From Bradyrhizobium sp. CCBAU 53340 (GTDB lineage Bacteria; Pseudomonadota; Alphaproteobacteria; Rhizobiales; Xanthobacteraceae), in contig NZ_CP030055.1 in assembly GCF_015291645.1 (NCBI RefSeq), forward strand, positions 4,278,001 to 4,342,000: 64,000 nucleotides of DNA, written 5' to 3'. Shown one piece after another: positions 53,029 through 61,012 of the stretch; the first letter of the stretch is position 1; each line of letters opens with the position of its first letter. Under the pieces are notes generated by a model. It saw only the letters and a program-made list of their open reading frames with translations. It searched no databases and was not told the DNA's origin. A program made the translations under genes and the position numbers.

Positions 53029-53835
53029 CTATCTCTGCCGAGCAACGCTAGTGAGATATTTGGCCGGCGGTTTGCCCAGCGCCTTTCTGAACATCGTGAT
53101 GAAGGCCGTCACCGATTCATAGCCGAGATCGGCCGAGACCTGCTGCACGCTGGCACCTTCGGCAAGCCTGCGGATCGCGACGATCAGATGCAATTGCTGA
53201 CGCCAGCGGCCGAAGGTCAGTCCCGTCTCCCTGGCGACGAGGCGCGCAAGACTGCTCTCGCTGAGCGCAAGGTGATCGGCCCATTCCGCCAGCGTGCGAC
53301 GGTCTGCCGGATTGTCCGCCAATGCCGCGGCGATGCGCATCACGCGTCTCTCGCGCGAGAGCGGCAGATGCAATTGCTGCACCGGCATCCGCGGCAGCTC
53401 GCCGAGCAGCACGCCGATCAGGCGCTCCCGCCTCACCTCGTCATGCTGCGCGCCATCGGACAATTCGACGATCAGTTCGCGCAGCAACGGCGAGATCGAG
53501 ATGGTGCAGCAGCGATCGGGCAGACCGACCAGCTCCGCCTCGATGTAGACGAAGAACAGGCGCGCATTCGCGGTGGCGCGATTGGAGTGCGGCATGTTGC
53601 CGGGAATCCAGACCGCGCAATGCGGCGGCACCATCCACAGGCCATCGGGAACGCGACAGGTGACGCCGCCTCCGAGTGAGACCACGAGCTGCCCCTTGCG
53701 ATGGCTGTGGTCGGGCACCTCGCCTTGGGTCCCGTCGGCATCGACGCGCACGGCGATGACCGGCGCGGACCGGTCGTCCACATCCAGGTCCAGCCAGGGG
53801 TAACTGAGGGGATAGCGCCGCTTCTGCCTGATCAT
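53029..53835 (-). CDS. AraC family transcriptional regulator
   Basis: 268 aa. N-terminal cupin sensor (DHSHRKGQLVVSLGGGVTC, VPPHCAVWIPGNMPH) and C-terminal AraC DNA-binding domain (LAEWADHLALSESSLARL, VSADLGYESVTAFITMFRKALG). Divergent from the carboxylesterase gene 89 bp away, so it probably controls it. The ATG 53835 has no competing start. Confidence 0.9.
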   Translation of the reverse strand: MIRQKRRYPLSYPWLDLDVDDRSAPVIAVRVDADGTQGEVPDHSHRKGQLVVSLGGGVTCRVPDGLWMVPPHCAVWIPGNMPHSNRATANARLFFVYIEAELVGLPDRCCTISISPLLRELIVELSDGAQHDEVRRERLIGVLLGELPRMPVQQLHLPLSRERRVMRIAAALADNPADRRTLAEWADHLALSESSLARLVARETGLTFGRWRQQLHLIVAIRRLAEGASVQQVSADLGYESVTAFITMFRKALGKPPAKYLTSVARQR

Positions 53836-53924
53836 TGACTGATTTTAGCGATTAATTGGAAGTATATGCAAATTCCTCCTGCGACAAAGCCGGTACTTCT
53901 GAGGTCCCCTCAGGAGATGCGACC

Positions 53925-55481
53925 ATGCATGGCTCGATCACTTCTCAAGCCGCCCGTCTGGGCCGACAGGTGCGCACCCAGGCCGGCCTGGTGCGCGGCG
54001 ACCCGCGCGACGCAAGCGGCGTGCTTGCATTCAGGGGCATTCCCTATGCAGCGCCTCCGGTCGGGCGGCTACGCTGGTGCGCGCCGCAGCCGCCGACGCC
54101 GTGGACCGGCGTGCGCGATGCGCTGGCGTTTGGCGCTGCGTGTCTGTCCTCGCTGGCAGACGATTCGCGGCCGGGACCGCGCGCGGAGGATTGCCTCACG
54201 CTCAATGTCTGGACCGCCGCGCGAGAGGCCAATGAGAAGCGCCCCGTGATGGTGTGGCTGCACGGCGGCGGCTTTCAGTTCGGCTCCTCCGCCAATCCCG
54301 CCACCGACGGCCGACTACTGGCAGCCAAGGGCGTCGTCCTCGTCAGCTGCAACTATCGCTTAGGGATCCTGGGCTTCCTCGCCCATCCCGAGCTCGATGC
54401 GGAAGCGCCGTCCGGGAATTACGGCCTGCAGGATCAGCTCGCGGCGCTGCGCTGGGTCCAGGCCAACATCGCGGCGTTCGGCGGCGATCCTGACAACGTC
54501 ACCTTGTTCGGTGAATCCGCCGGCGCGATGGCGGTCGGCTTTCTGATGGCATCGCCGCTCGCCCATGGGCTGTTTCACAAGGGCATCGCCCAGAGCGGTG
54601 CATTCTGGGACGGCCGACACGGGCCGCTGCAAAATCATGAGGAAGCGCGTGCACGCGGCCTCGCGTTTGCGCGCCGGCAGGGAGGTATGTCGATCGCAGC
54701 CTTGCGCGCGATGCCGGCCGAGCAATTGAATGCGCAAGCCCCGTGGAGCTTCGCGCGCGACCATGTCACCGAAGCGTTCTCACCGAGCATCGATCATCAT
54801 GTGGTGCCTGATGCGCCTGCGCGACGCTTCCTGCGCGGCGAACAGATGCACATCCCCCTGCTCTCTGGCTGGAACAGCGCGGAAGAATTCCCCTTCATGT
54901 CGCTATCGCTGCCGCATCATCAGGCGCAGGCCTTTCGCACGGCGGCCGAAGCGATGTTCGGCAAGGACCGGATGGCGGATTTTCTGAAACTATATCCCGC
55001 CGGCACCGACGCGCTCGCCCAGGCCTCTGCCGCCGCGCTCACGGGCGACATGGTGGTCGGCGAGCAGTGCTGGCAGGCGCTGCGGCTGCAGCGAAGCAGG
55101 ACGCGCGCACCCGTCTACGGCTACCACTTCAGTTACACCTCGCCCTACACGCCGATCGCCTCGCACGTCACCGAGATCCCCTTCGTGTTCGGCACGCTGA
55201 CGCCGCAGCGGGTGATCGGCAGCACCGCGCCGCCTGATGAAGCAGACCGCGCCCTGTCGCAGACCATGATGGACTATTGGGTGAATTTTGCGAGGCGCGG
55301 CGATCCGAACGCATCAGGCCTGCCGCACTGGCCAGCCTATGACGCGAGCGACATCGTGCAGATCCTCGGCAGCGCGGTCGAAGCCCGCCCCAATCCGCAA
55401 GGCGATCGCTTCCGCTTCCTTGGCAGCTTCAGGCAGAACGGTGCTCTGCCGATGCGCTGGCGGCGTGACGCGGGCAACTGA
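53925..55481 (+). CDS. Carboxylesterase family protein
   Basis: 518 aa serine hydrolase of the type-B carboxylesterase group: oxyanion HGGGF at 113-117, nucleophile Ser198 in GESAG, acid in the region of SGWNSAEEF, histidine in SHVTEIPFVFG. No visible signal peptide, so cytoplasmic. ATG 53925 has AGGAG upstream (an open frame begins earlier at 53856). Substrate unknown; neighbouring AraC protein may sense it. Confidence 0.88.
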   Translation: MHGSITSQAARLGRQVRTQAGLVRGDPRDASGVLAFRGIPYAAPPVGRLRWCAPQPPTPWTGVRDALAFGAACLSSLADDSRPGPRAEDCLTLNVWTAAREANEKRPVMVWLHGGGFQFGSSANPATDGRLLAAKGVVLVSCNYRLGILGFLAHPELDAEAPSGNYGLQDQLAALRWVQANIAAFGGDPDNVTLFGESAGAMAVGFLMASPLAHGLFHKGIAQSGAFWDGRHGPLQNHEEARARGLAFARRQGGMSIAALRAMPAEQLNAQAPWSFARDHVTEAFSPSIDHHVVPDAPARRFLRGEQMHIPLLSGWNSAEEFPFMSLSLPHHQAQAFRTAAEAMFGKDRMADFLKLYPAGTDALAQASAAALTGDMVVGEQCWQALRLQRSRTRAPVYGYHFSYTSPYTPIASHVTEIPFVFGTLTPQRVIGSTAPPDEADRALSQTMMDYWVNFARRGDPNASGLPHWPAYDASDIVQILGSAVEARPNPQGDRFRFLGSFRQNGALPMRWRRDAGN

Positions 55482-55630
55482 AAGCGGGCCGCCGCTTGGT
55501 CCCCGGCGGAGTTTTCCACACGAGGCCTCACCTCGTCGTGATCTTTGCAATTCGATGGACGTTGTTCAGACTCTGGTAACCTAACGCCGCCACTCTCCAT
55601 GCAGTCTCGTTGCGTTGGAGTACCCCGAAA

Positions 55631-55933
55631 GTGCTGAATTTTGACGAGCTGCGTGAACTCGCAGCCGATGTTCGTGTGTTTGTCGATGTCGCCGAGGACA
55701 AGGCCGAGGCGCTCAGATCAGTGATCGCGGCCTATGATGTCGTGCTGGCGATCTTCCCGTCCGGAGACGGCATGGGCATCCATGTCGTCAAGGGCAAGGA
55801 GATCCTGGACAAGATCGCGAAGTCACGCACCCAGGCGATCTACAGCCATACGGCGATCGCAGTTCCCGATCTCGAACATGCCGAAGTGCTGAAATATTTG
55901 ACCGTGCCCACCGAGCAGCGGATCGCGGCCTGA
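55631..55933 (+). CDS. Hypothetical protein
   Basis: 100 aa from GTG 55631 with GGAG ten bases upstream. It has an alpha/beta pattern (MLNFDELRELAADVRVFVDV then AIFPSGDGMGIHVVKGKEILDK). The frame starts a little earlier at a TTG (55610). Not recognised. Plus strand, after the carboxylesterase gene. Confidence 0.55.
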   Translation: MLNFDELRELAADVRVFVDVAEDKAEALRSVIAAYDVVLAIFPSGDGMGIHVVKGKEILDKIAKSRTQAIYSHTAIAVPDLEHAEVLKYLTVPTEQRIAA

Positions 55934-55982
55934 TCGGCCAACGCGGGCACATTGAGCGATCGCCCTCGCGGCCGGTCGCCCC

Positions 55983-56147
55983 TCAGTGCCCCCACACGGC
56001 GATCGCGACGGCGATCCCGATAAAGCCGAGGCCGATGACGACGGGCGCAAACTCGGCGGCGTCGTCCACGCCGCACAATTTGGCGATGACGGTGCCGACT
56101 GCGCTCAGGACGATCTCGAAGATGAAGCCGAGCAAGGCGTCAAGCAT
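55983..56147 (-). CDS. Very small membrane protein
   Basis: 54 aa (MLDALLGFIFEIVLSAVGTV..). Two hydrophobic segments (IFEIVLSAVGTVIA and PVVIGLGFIGIAVAIAVWG) with a short charged turn GVDDAAEF. It begins seven bases past the stop of the next minus-strand gene at 56154, so both probably share a transcript. Function unknown. Confidence 0.55.
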   Translation of the reverse strand: MLDALLGFIFEIVLSAVGTVIAKLCGVDDAAEFAPVVIGLGFIGIAVAIAVWGH

Positions 56148-56153
56148 GGCCGC

Positions 56154-56360
56154 TCACCCGGCCTTGCCGTGCTTCATGTCATGCACCGCATCGCCGATGA
56201 CGCCTCCGACGACCAGCGCAGCGAAGACAGGCCATCCTGCAGACGCGACCAGGATGGTCCCGAGATGCGCGTCCCCGCCCGGCTGCCTATAGGCATCAAA
56301 GCCGGCAAAGAAGACGACCGCAACCAGGCAGCTCAAGACATATCGTTTGAAACAGCTCAC
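56154..56360 (-). CDS. Small membrane protein
   Basis: 68 aa: N-terminal helix (YVLSCLVAVVFFAGFDAY), a second hydrophobic stretch (TILVASAGWPVFAALVVGGVIG) and a charged C-terminus (DAVHDMKHGKAG). Upstream partner of the 54-aa gene. Function unknown. Confidence 0.58.
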   Translation of the reverse strand: MSCFKRYVLSCLVAVVFFAGFDAYRQPGGDAHLGTILVASAGWPVFAALVVGGVIGDAVHDMKHGKAG

Positions 56361-56486
56361 GGCGAAAGACCTCGTTTTTCGGGCATTCGTCGCCGCGAGC
56401 TCCGTGCCGGTTCATCAGGCCGGCTCAGCTCCCGTTAAGGGCAGGCTATCGCAGATGGGTTTCACTGGTGTCCGCGGTCTTGCTCC

Positions 56487-56647
56487 CGCCTCTCCCGCTT
56501 GCGGGAGAGGCCGACGCGCCCCGGGCGATGCGAAGCATCGTCCCGTGCGCGGCGGGTGAGGGTTCTCTCCTCACAGGGACATTCTCCGCAATCCCTAGGC
56601 AATCCCGACGCGGAGACACCCCCACCCCAGCCCTCCCCCGCAAGCGC
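56487..56647. repeat. Interspersed repeat flanking the insertion sequence
   Basis: A perfect palindrome CTCTCCCGC-TT-GCGGGAGAG (56490-56509) and a GCGATGC-GAA-GCATCG hairpin further on, then CCCTCCCCCGC-type sequence up to the IS end. From memory this is a multicopy Bradyrhizobium intergenic unit; a related CCCGC/GCGGG piece recurs inside the right IS end (57846-57857). Confidence 0.6.
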
Positions 56648-57912
56648 AGGGCTATCGCATATGGCCGAACAGGGCGAGGAGGAAGGTGTCGTCCCAGCCG
56701 GCGCGCTTGATTTTCCGGCGTATGGAGGTGGGACCAGGACAAGATCGAAGGATGTTGAGCGCGAGTCTGCGCAGGATGGCGAGGTTCTCGGGAGCATGAT
56801 CCATTCTCGCCCGGTTGCCGTCTTCGTCGAAGTGGACGTCGAGCACCCAATGCAACTGGTTCTCGATCGTCCAATGACTGCGCGTGACCGACAGCAGCCG
56901 CCTGGCGGACATGGGCTTGGAGAGCAGGTAATAGCGCACGACCGGCGGCTCGGCGCGATTGCCCTGCAATTGCCTGCGCGAGGTGACGCGGCCGATCGCA
57001 ACGACGCCAGGGAAGCTGTGGACGGCAGCCAGACTGGTATTGCGCATGATGGTTGCCCGGCGCGCTTCGCGCCGGTCGTGGGTGGAGGGTTCGACCGTTT
57101 TGGTGGCCCTACGCTCGCCGGACCGAGCAAACTGCCCGACCACGGCCTTGAACAGCGGTCCACGGTTGGCCTTGATTGCCAGCACATAGTCGCCGCCGCG
57201 ATCGAGCACCGTCTTTGCCATCGCGCGATGGCAATGCAGCGCATCGGCCGTGACGATGCAGCCTTCAAGAGACAGCAGCGCCAATACCTCCAATGCCCCC
57301 TTGGTCTCGTTGCGGCCGGGGGCCTTCTGCTGGGCAAGAGACATTCGCGCCTCCACCGCAAAGACGTTGACCAGGTGCAGAGGCTCGTAGCGCGAACCAC
57401 GCTCGAAGGCGCCCCGCAGCGCCTTGCCGTCGACCGCGACCACTCCGGTGAGATTGAGCCGGTTAGCCTTGGCAAACGCCGCCATGAAACGCCGGAACGC
57501 AGCTTCGAACGCTTCCGGCTCGAGCAAACGGAACACGCGGCTGAAGGTGTCGTGACTGGGAATCCCGTGCGTCAGGCGCAGAAACAGTCGCAGCAGGTCT
57601 TCCTTGGCCTCTCCAAACTCCGCCATGTCCGAGCAGGTCTCTGCTCCGCACAGCACCGCAGCCAAGGCGATAACCAGCACCTCCAGCAGATCGTGCCGTG
57701 CGTTCGCCGCGCGCGGGTCCGACAACCGCCGAAAAGCCTTCTTGAACTTCCCCATCCGACTCCCTCCGCGTTGTGGGAGTCGTTCTCAGAATCCACCTTG
57801 TCAAACAATGCAATAGAGGCCGCAAATCCATATGCGATTCCCCTGCCCGCAAGCGGGAGAGGGAGCCCACTGTCAATGCCGCAACATGGTCCGCACCATA
57901 TGCGATAGCCCT
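56648..57912. mobile_element. ISAs1-type insertion sequence
   Basis: 1265 bp bounded by perfect 17-bp terminal inverted repeats: AGGGCTATCGCATATGG at 56648-56664 and its complement at 57896-57912. It encodes one transposase on minus. A third, degenerate copy of the end (57828-57844) lies inside. I saw no convincing target-site duplication, so the precise ends remain open. Confidence 0.8.
56652..57755 (-). CDS. ISAs1 family transposase
   Basis: 367 aa DDE transposase. N-terminal H-repeat-associated domain (SDPRAANARHDLLEVLVIAL), the first catalytic Asp in VAVDGKALRGAF, the second in VTADALHCHR, and the Glu region in TRSHWTIENQLHWVLDV (YREN-like). Complete frame without stop or frameshift; the element could be active. 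The stop codon lies within the left terminal repeat. Confidence 0.9.
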   Translation of the reverse strand: MGKFKKAFRRLSDPRAANARHDLLEVLVIALAAVLCGAETCSDMAEFGEAKEDLLRLFLRLTHGIPSHDTFSRVFRLLEPEAFEAAFRRFMAAFAKANRLNLTGVVAVDGKALRGAFERGSRYEPLHLVNVFAVEARMSLAQQKAPGRNETKGALEVLALLSLEGCIVTADALHCHRAMAKTVLDRGGDYVLAIKANRGPLFKAVVGQFARSGERRATKTVEPSTHDRREARRATIMRNTSLAAVHSFPGVVAIGRVTSRRQLQGNRAEPPVVRYYLLSKPMSARRLLSVTRSHWTIENQLHWVLDVHFDEDGNRARMDHAPENLAILRRLALNILRSCPGPTSIRRKIKRAGWDDTFLLALFGHMR

Positions 57913-58060
57913 TCCCGTTGAGGGGGGACCGCGCATAGCGCAAACGAGGTCGGCGCGATTGATGCCGGCCGGCCCGACCACACCGCCGAGCCATTTGCTT
58001 TGTGACGACGGTCACAGCGGCCGGCGAGCGCGTGGCGTACGTCTGCGATCACAGGTGCAA

Positions 58061-58100
58061 GGGGAGCACGCTCCCCGTCGACGGCGGAATGGTCCGCCGT
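58061..58100 (+). promoter_or_regulatory. Two back-to-back hairpins in the peptide gene leader
   Basis: GGGGAGC (58061-58067) pairs with GCTCCCC (58070-58076); ACGGCGGA (58081-58088) pairs with TCCGCCGT (58093-58100). They end 22 bp before the peptide ATG at 58123 and just before its GAGGAG. May be a leader or RNA regulator; neither has a T-run. Confidence 0.5.
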
Positions 58101-58122
58101 CCGATCTCATGAGGAGCAGACC

Positions 58123-58353
58123 ATGCAGAACAGTGATCATGCGAAGCCGGGAATGATCGAGCTGACGGATGCCGAGCTCGATACGATCGTCGGTGGCAAT
58201 TGGCTGGGCGACGCCTTCCGCGCCATCGGCAACGCCATCGTCCATGCTGTCGAGTGGGTCGGCGGCATCATCGCCGGCGGCTTGCGGGGTGGCCCAGGCT
58301 GTTTCCCCGGCCCGTTCGGCTCGGGGGGCGGACCGGGTCTGCCGCCGCTCTGA
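58123..58353 (+). CDS. Small peptide with double-glycine leader, bacteriocin-like
   Basis: 76 aa. The N-terminal 25 residues look like a double-glycine leader: charged and with ELTDAELDTIVGG (leader -12 to -1), where L, L, I/V spacing fits peptides cut by C39-type peptidase transporters. The predicted core begins NWLGDAFRAIGN, runs as an amphipathic helix, and ends in Gly/Pro-rich sequence with one Cys (GGLRGGPGCFPGPFG). A GAGGAG stands seven bases before the ATG. A terminator follows. No ABC-peptidase, immunity or modification gene is in the window. Confidence 0.7.
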   Translation: MQNSDHAKPGMIELTDAELDTIVGGNWLGDAFRAIGNAIVHAVEWVGGIIAGGLRGGPGCFPGPFGSGGGPGLPPL

Positions 58354-58386
58354 CGACCATCGTTCCAGACGTCGCCGCGAAAGTTG

Positions 58387-58415
58387 GAGGCCGCCTCAAT
58401 GGGCGGCCTCTTTCA
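58387..58415 (+). terminator. Intrinsic terminator of the peptide gene
   Basis: GAGGCCGCC (58387-58395) pairs with GGCGGCCTC (58402-58410), loop TCAATG, then TTTCATT. 33 bp after the peptide stop. Confidence 0.75.
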
Positions 58416-58471
58416 TTCGCGATCCGCATGCGCGCGTCAGCACGCGCGAGCAAATCGATTTTGGGGCCACA

Positions 58472-58759
58472 CTAAGGTTCGCCGATCCTGCCTGGCCAGT
58501 TTCCATCCCCCGGATCCTTGCTCGCGAAATGGCATCCAGCCGCAACCACGACCAGCGCGAAGTTCACGCCAAACAGAATTCGCAGGACCTGACTCATGTC
58601 CGTGCTCACGTACCGGACATCGTGCCGGGAGACGTAGCGTACCGGATGTGCGGCATCGGGCTCATGAGGAGAGATGGTCACGAGCGCAAGCCAGGCGACC
58701 GTGCCGCAAAGCGCCGCAATCCACGTCATCCGTCCAAGCCGTCGCAGCCAGCGCTTCAT
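58472..58759 (-). CDS. Small membrane protein
   Basis: 95 aa from ATG 58759. First hydrophobic helix (MTWIAALCGTVAWLALVTI) follows a basic start, then a periplasmic His/Arg-rich segment (HPVRYVSRHDVRYV) and a second helix (LFGVNFALVVVAAGCHF). The frame extends to 58885 upstream. Function unknown. Confidence 0.5.
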   Translation of the reverse strand: MKRWLRRLGRMTWIAALCGTVAWLALVTISPHEPDAAHPVRYVSRHDVRYVSTDMSQVLRILFGVNFALVVVAAGCHFASKDPGDGNWPGRIGEP

Positions 58760-59039
58760 GCCGATCTCGTTATGGCGGGAGCTTGCCTCGCTCTGTCGAT
58801 TGGCGTCCCACAATTGCAGACTTCTCAGCCTGGCGAACGCCGCCGACAACGACAAGGCCGACAGGCTCTGGATCACCGCATTCACGGGCGCCAGCCATGT
58901 GACTTAGTCGCGCGGCGTTGGCAGGGGTTCAGGCGGCGATCCCCGAGCGCCGGCTTTCCGCGCCGCCGGCCCGTTCACGGAAGATCAAGCTTCTTGCCCT
59001 AGTCTAGAGCGCTGCCTGGGGATCATCAGCGGGGGCTTG

Positions 59040-59357
59040 ATGAGTGAGGGAGAACAACGCAACGACAGGCGTGTCGCGTTCGAGCGGCCCATCGACGCGC
59101 GCGTCATGGCGATCGACGGCACCTGGCAACGCGCCTGCAAGATCCACGACGTCTCCGAGCTGGGGGCGAAGCTGGTGATCGACGGCGCGGTGACGGATAT
59201 CGGCCAGAAGGAATTTTTCCTGGTGCTGTCCCCCACCGGCCTCGCCTACCGGCATTGCGAGCTCGCCTGGATCAATGGCGAGTTCATCGGCGTTCAGTTC
59301 ATCAATCGCGGCAGAGCCGCAAAGCGAGCGCGCCGCGGCGAAACGCTGGTGAAGTGA
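59040..59357 (+). CDS. PilZ domain protein
   Basis: 105 aa from ATG 59040 (GGGGG upstream; a TTG just before is also in frame). PilZ motifs: RR in RNDRRVAFERP and D-x-S-x-x-G in HDVSELGAKL. Likely c-di-GMP binding, controlling motility or exopolysaccharide; no partner is encoded nearby. Confidence 0.82.
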   Translation: MSEGEQRNDRRVAFERPIDARVMAIDGTWQRACKIHDVSELGAKLVIDGAVTDIGQKEFFLVLSPTGLAYRHCELAWINGEFIGVQFINRGRAAKRARRGETLVK

Positions 59358-59366
59358 TTGCCCCCT

Positions 59367-59406
59367 CATCCTGAGGGCCCGCCTGAGGCGGGCCTCTCGA
59401 AGGATG
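59367..59406. repeat. Palindromic intergenic repeat
   Basis: CATCCT (59367-59372) is inverted as AGGATG (59401-59406), with an inner GGCCCGCC/GGCGGGCC hairpin. From memory such units are multicopy in Bradyrhizobium. Located between the convergent PilZ and GYD genes, so it may terminate both. Confidence 0.6.
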
Positions 59407-59445
59407 TACGGCGGCTCGGCAAGGCTGCCGGAACCGCGACAGGGA

Positions 59446-59781
59446 TCAGCCGCCCGGCGGCTTGTAAGCCCCGCGCAGCTTGACGGCATTCTGCCGCACC
59501 TGCTTGATCTCGTCCTGAGTGAACAGGCGCGTCAGCTTCACGTTCTGCAGCGCACCTGTGGCGACGGTCAGCCCCGAAATCGCCGGTGCTACGCTCGGAT
59601 CGGGCACGTCGAAGATCACGAGAACGCCGGGCCCGTCGGCAGCAACGCTGTACATCGACACCAGCTTTCCACCGGCGGCTTCGATCACCTTTGCTGCCGC
59701 TTCCTGGCGATTGGTCGTGGGGTTTTCCAGGATCGCATTGAGAGCACGCGGCGTGTATTGCCCTGTGAAACAGAAATGCAT
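59446..59781 (-). CDS. GYD domain protein
   Basis: 111 aa. MHFCFTGQYTPRALNAILENP and VLVIFDVPDPSVAPAISGLTV match the GYD (G-Y/F-D) family, small ferredoxin-like alpha/beta proteins of unknown role. The ATG 59781 is the only start. Convergent with the PilZ gene. Confidence 0.8.
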   Translation of the reverse strand: MHFCFTGQYTPRALNAILENPTTNRQEAAAKVIEAAGGKLVSMYSVAADGPGVLVIFDVPDPSVAPAISGLTVATGALQNVKLTRLFTQDEIKQVRQNAVKLRGAYKPPGG

Positions 59782-60128
59782 GGCTGATTTCCTTCTGAAA
59801 TCATGGAAAATCTCGCCGCGACGAGCTGGTCGTCACGACAGTGGGCTGCGAAAAAAATATGAAGGTCTTGCCCGCCGTGGGCATAAAGGCCGCCGGTAAC
59901 CGACGAGATTTCGGCACACCTCGTTGGCGGCTCGTCCTGACGATACATCAGCCGGACCAGGTATGAAAGATGCTTTCGCGTGCAGCCGCTGCAAGCGCGT
60001 CGGATCGGTTGAGCTCTCGCGAAACCCATCTCTTCTCGATCGCGGCTGGTGGAGAAGCTGGGGTATGTGATGGCGCTGGTGCGGGAGCGAGCCTGACTCG
60101 CCCGCATCACGCTGTGAGGCATTCCACT
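59782..60128. other. Intergenic gap
   Basis: About 350 bp with no ORF I can support. Short frames exist on both strands but none has recognisable motifs; a decayed gene cannot be ruled out. Confidence 0.35.
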
Positions 60129-60758
60129 TCAATTCGTTGTGGTCTTGCCGCCGCGCATGGACACGAGCTTGTCCTCACGAAATCGGAGAATGAGCCAAGC
60201 GGTCTCATCGAAACCGTGTGCGAGCTTTCCCTCGTGAGAATAGACGATCTGAGCAGCCTTCGACTTCGACGGCGGTCCCAACGCGGTGATGACTTCCTGA
60301 CGCGACATACCTAAGCGCAGCTTGCTGTCGACGGCGACAGGCGAGAACTGTTCCGGGATGATGGCGCAGTCGGTCGAGGTCCCCTCGTCTTTGTCGGTGA
60401 GCTCTTCGACGATTTCCGTGACGCGATGATCCGGGCCGCCCATCTCTCCGCTGGAGACCACCCATATTAGATGCTGCGCGCGCCGATAACACAGCCAATA
60501 GATGCTACCTGCAGCGTCACCCCGGTGTTGGATGGTCCCTTCGCCAACGGCTTCACGGACCGCGGCGAGCCGCGTCTCCTCGAAGCGGCCAACGAATGCG
60601 CCGAGCGAAAACCGGGTCGCCAATCTCTTCACGACCGTCGACGGCACGTGCTCGAACGCATGTTCGTCGAGTGGCGGCGGCGGTATCTGCGCGGAGCAGT
60701 CGGTCGCGGGGATCGCGAAAAGGAGAAGCAGCGCCAAGAGCGTCTTTGTCCTGATCAT
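60129..60758 (-). CDS. Exported protein with a BamE/SmpA-like segment
   Basis: 209 aa from ATG 60758. Signal-like start MIRTKTLLALLLLFAIPA, then an unknown N-domain, and a C-terminal LRLGMSRQEVITALGPPSKS that resembles the helical start of BamE/SmpA-OmlA domains, followed by a beta strand end (LILRFREDKLVSMRG). Periplasmic, function unknown. The frame allows a start five codons earlier. Confidence 0.65.
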   Translation of the reverse strand: MIRTKTLLALLLLFAIPATDCSAQIPPPPLDEHAFEHVPSTVVKRLATRFSLGAFVGRFEETRLAAVREAVGEGTIQHRGDAAGSIYWLCYRRAQHLIWVVSSGEMGGPDHRVTEIVEELTDKDEGTSTDCAIIPEQFSPVAVDSKLRLGMSRQEVITALGPPSKSKAAQIVYSHEGKLAHGFDETAWLILRFREDKLVSMRGGKTTTN

Positions 60759-61012
60759 GCAGCTTAGTCGCATTGGCTCGACGAGGGTTCAGGCGGCTTT
60801 CACCATTCACTGCGAGGTCTTGATGCAGCCTTTGGCTTTCATCCAGGTGGCCGCAAGGTTCGCCCAGTCGGAGACTGGAATTGGCGTGACGGTGCTGGAC
60901 TGCACCTGCCGAATATCTCAAGATCGTTTCAGTGTCGGTGCACCGGATCGTCCGGAAACCAGCGCGCGTTACGTGCACCGCAATAAAATTTGAGAAACGC
61001 CAGGGAAGAACG

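Noticed and set aside
56638..57922. Target-site duplication of the IS
   Set aside because: The 10 bases on both sides (CCCGCAAGCG and CCCGTTGAGG) match only partly, so I do not claim a duplication.
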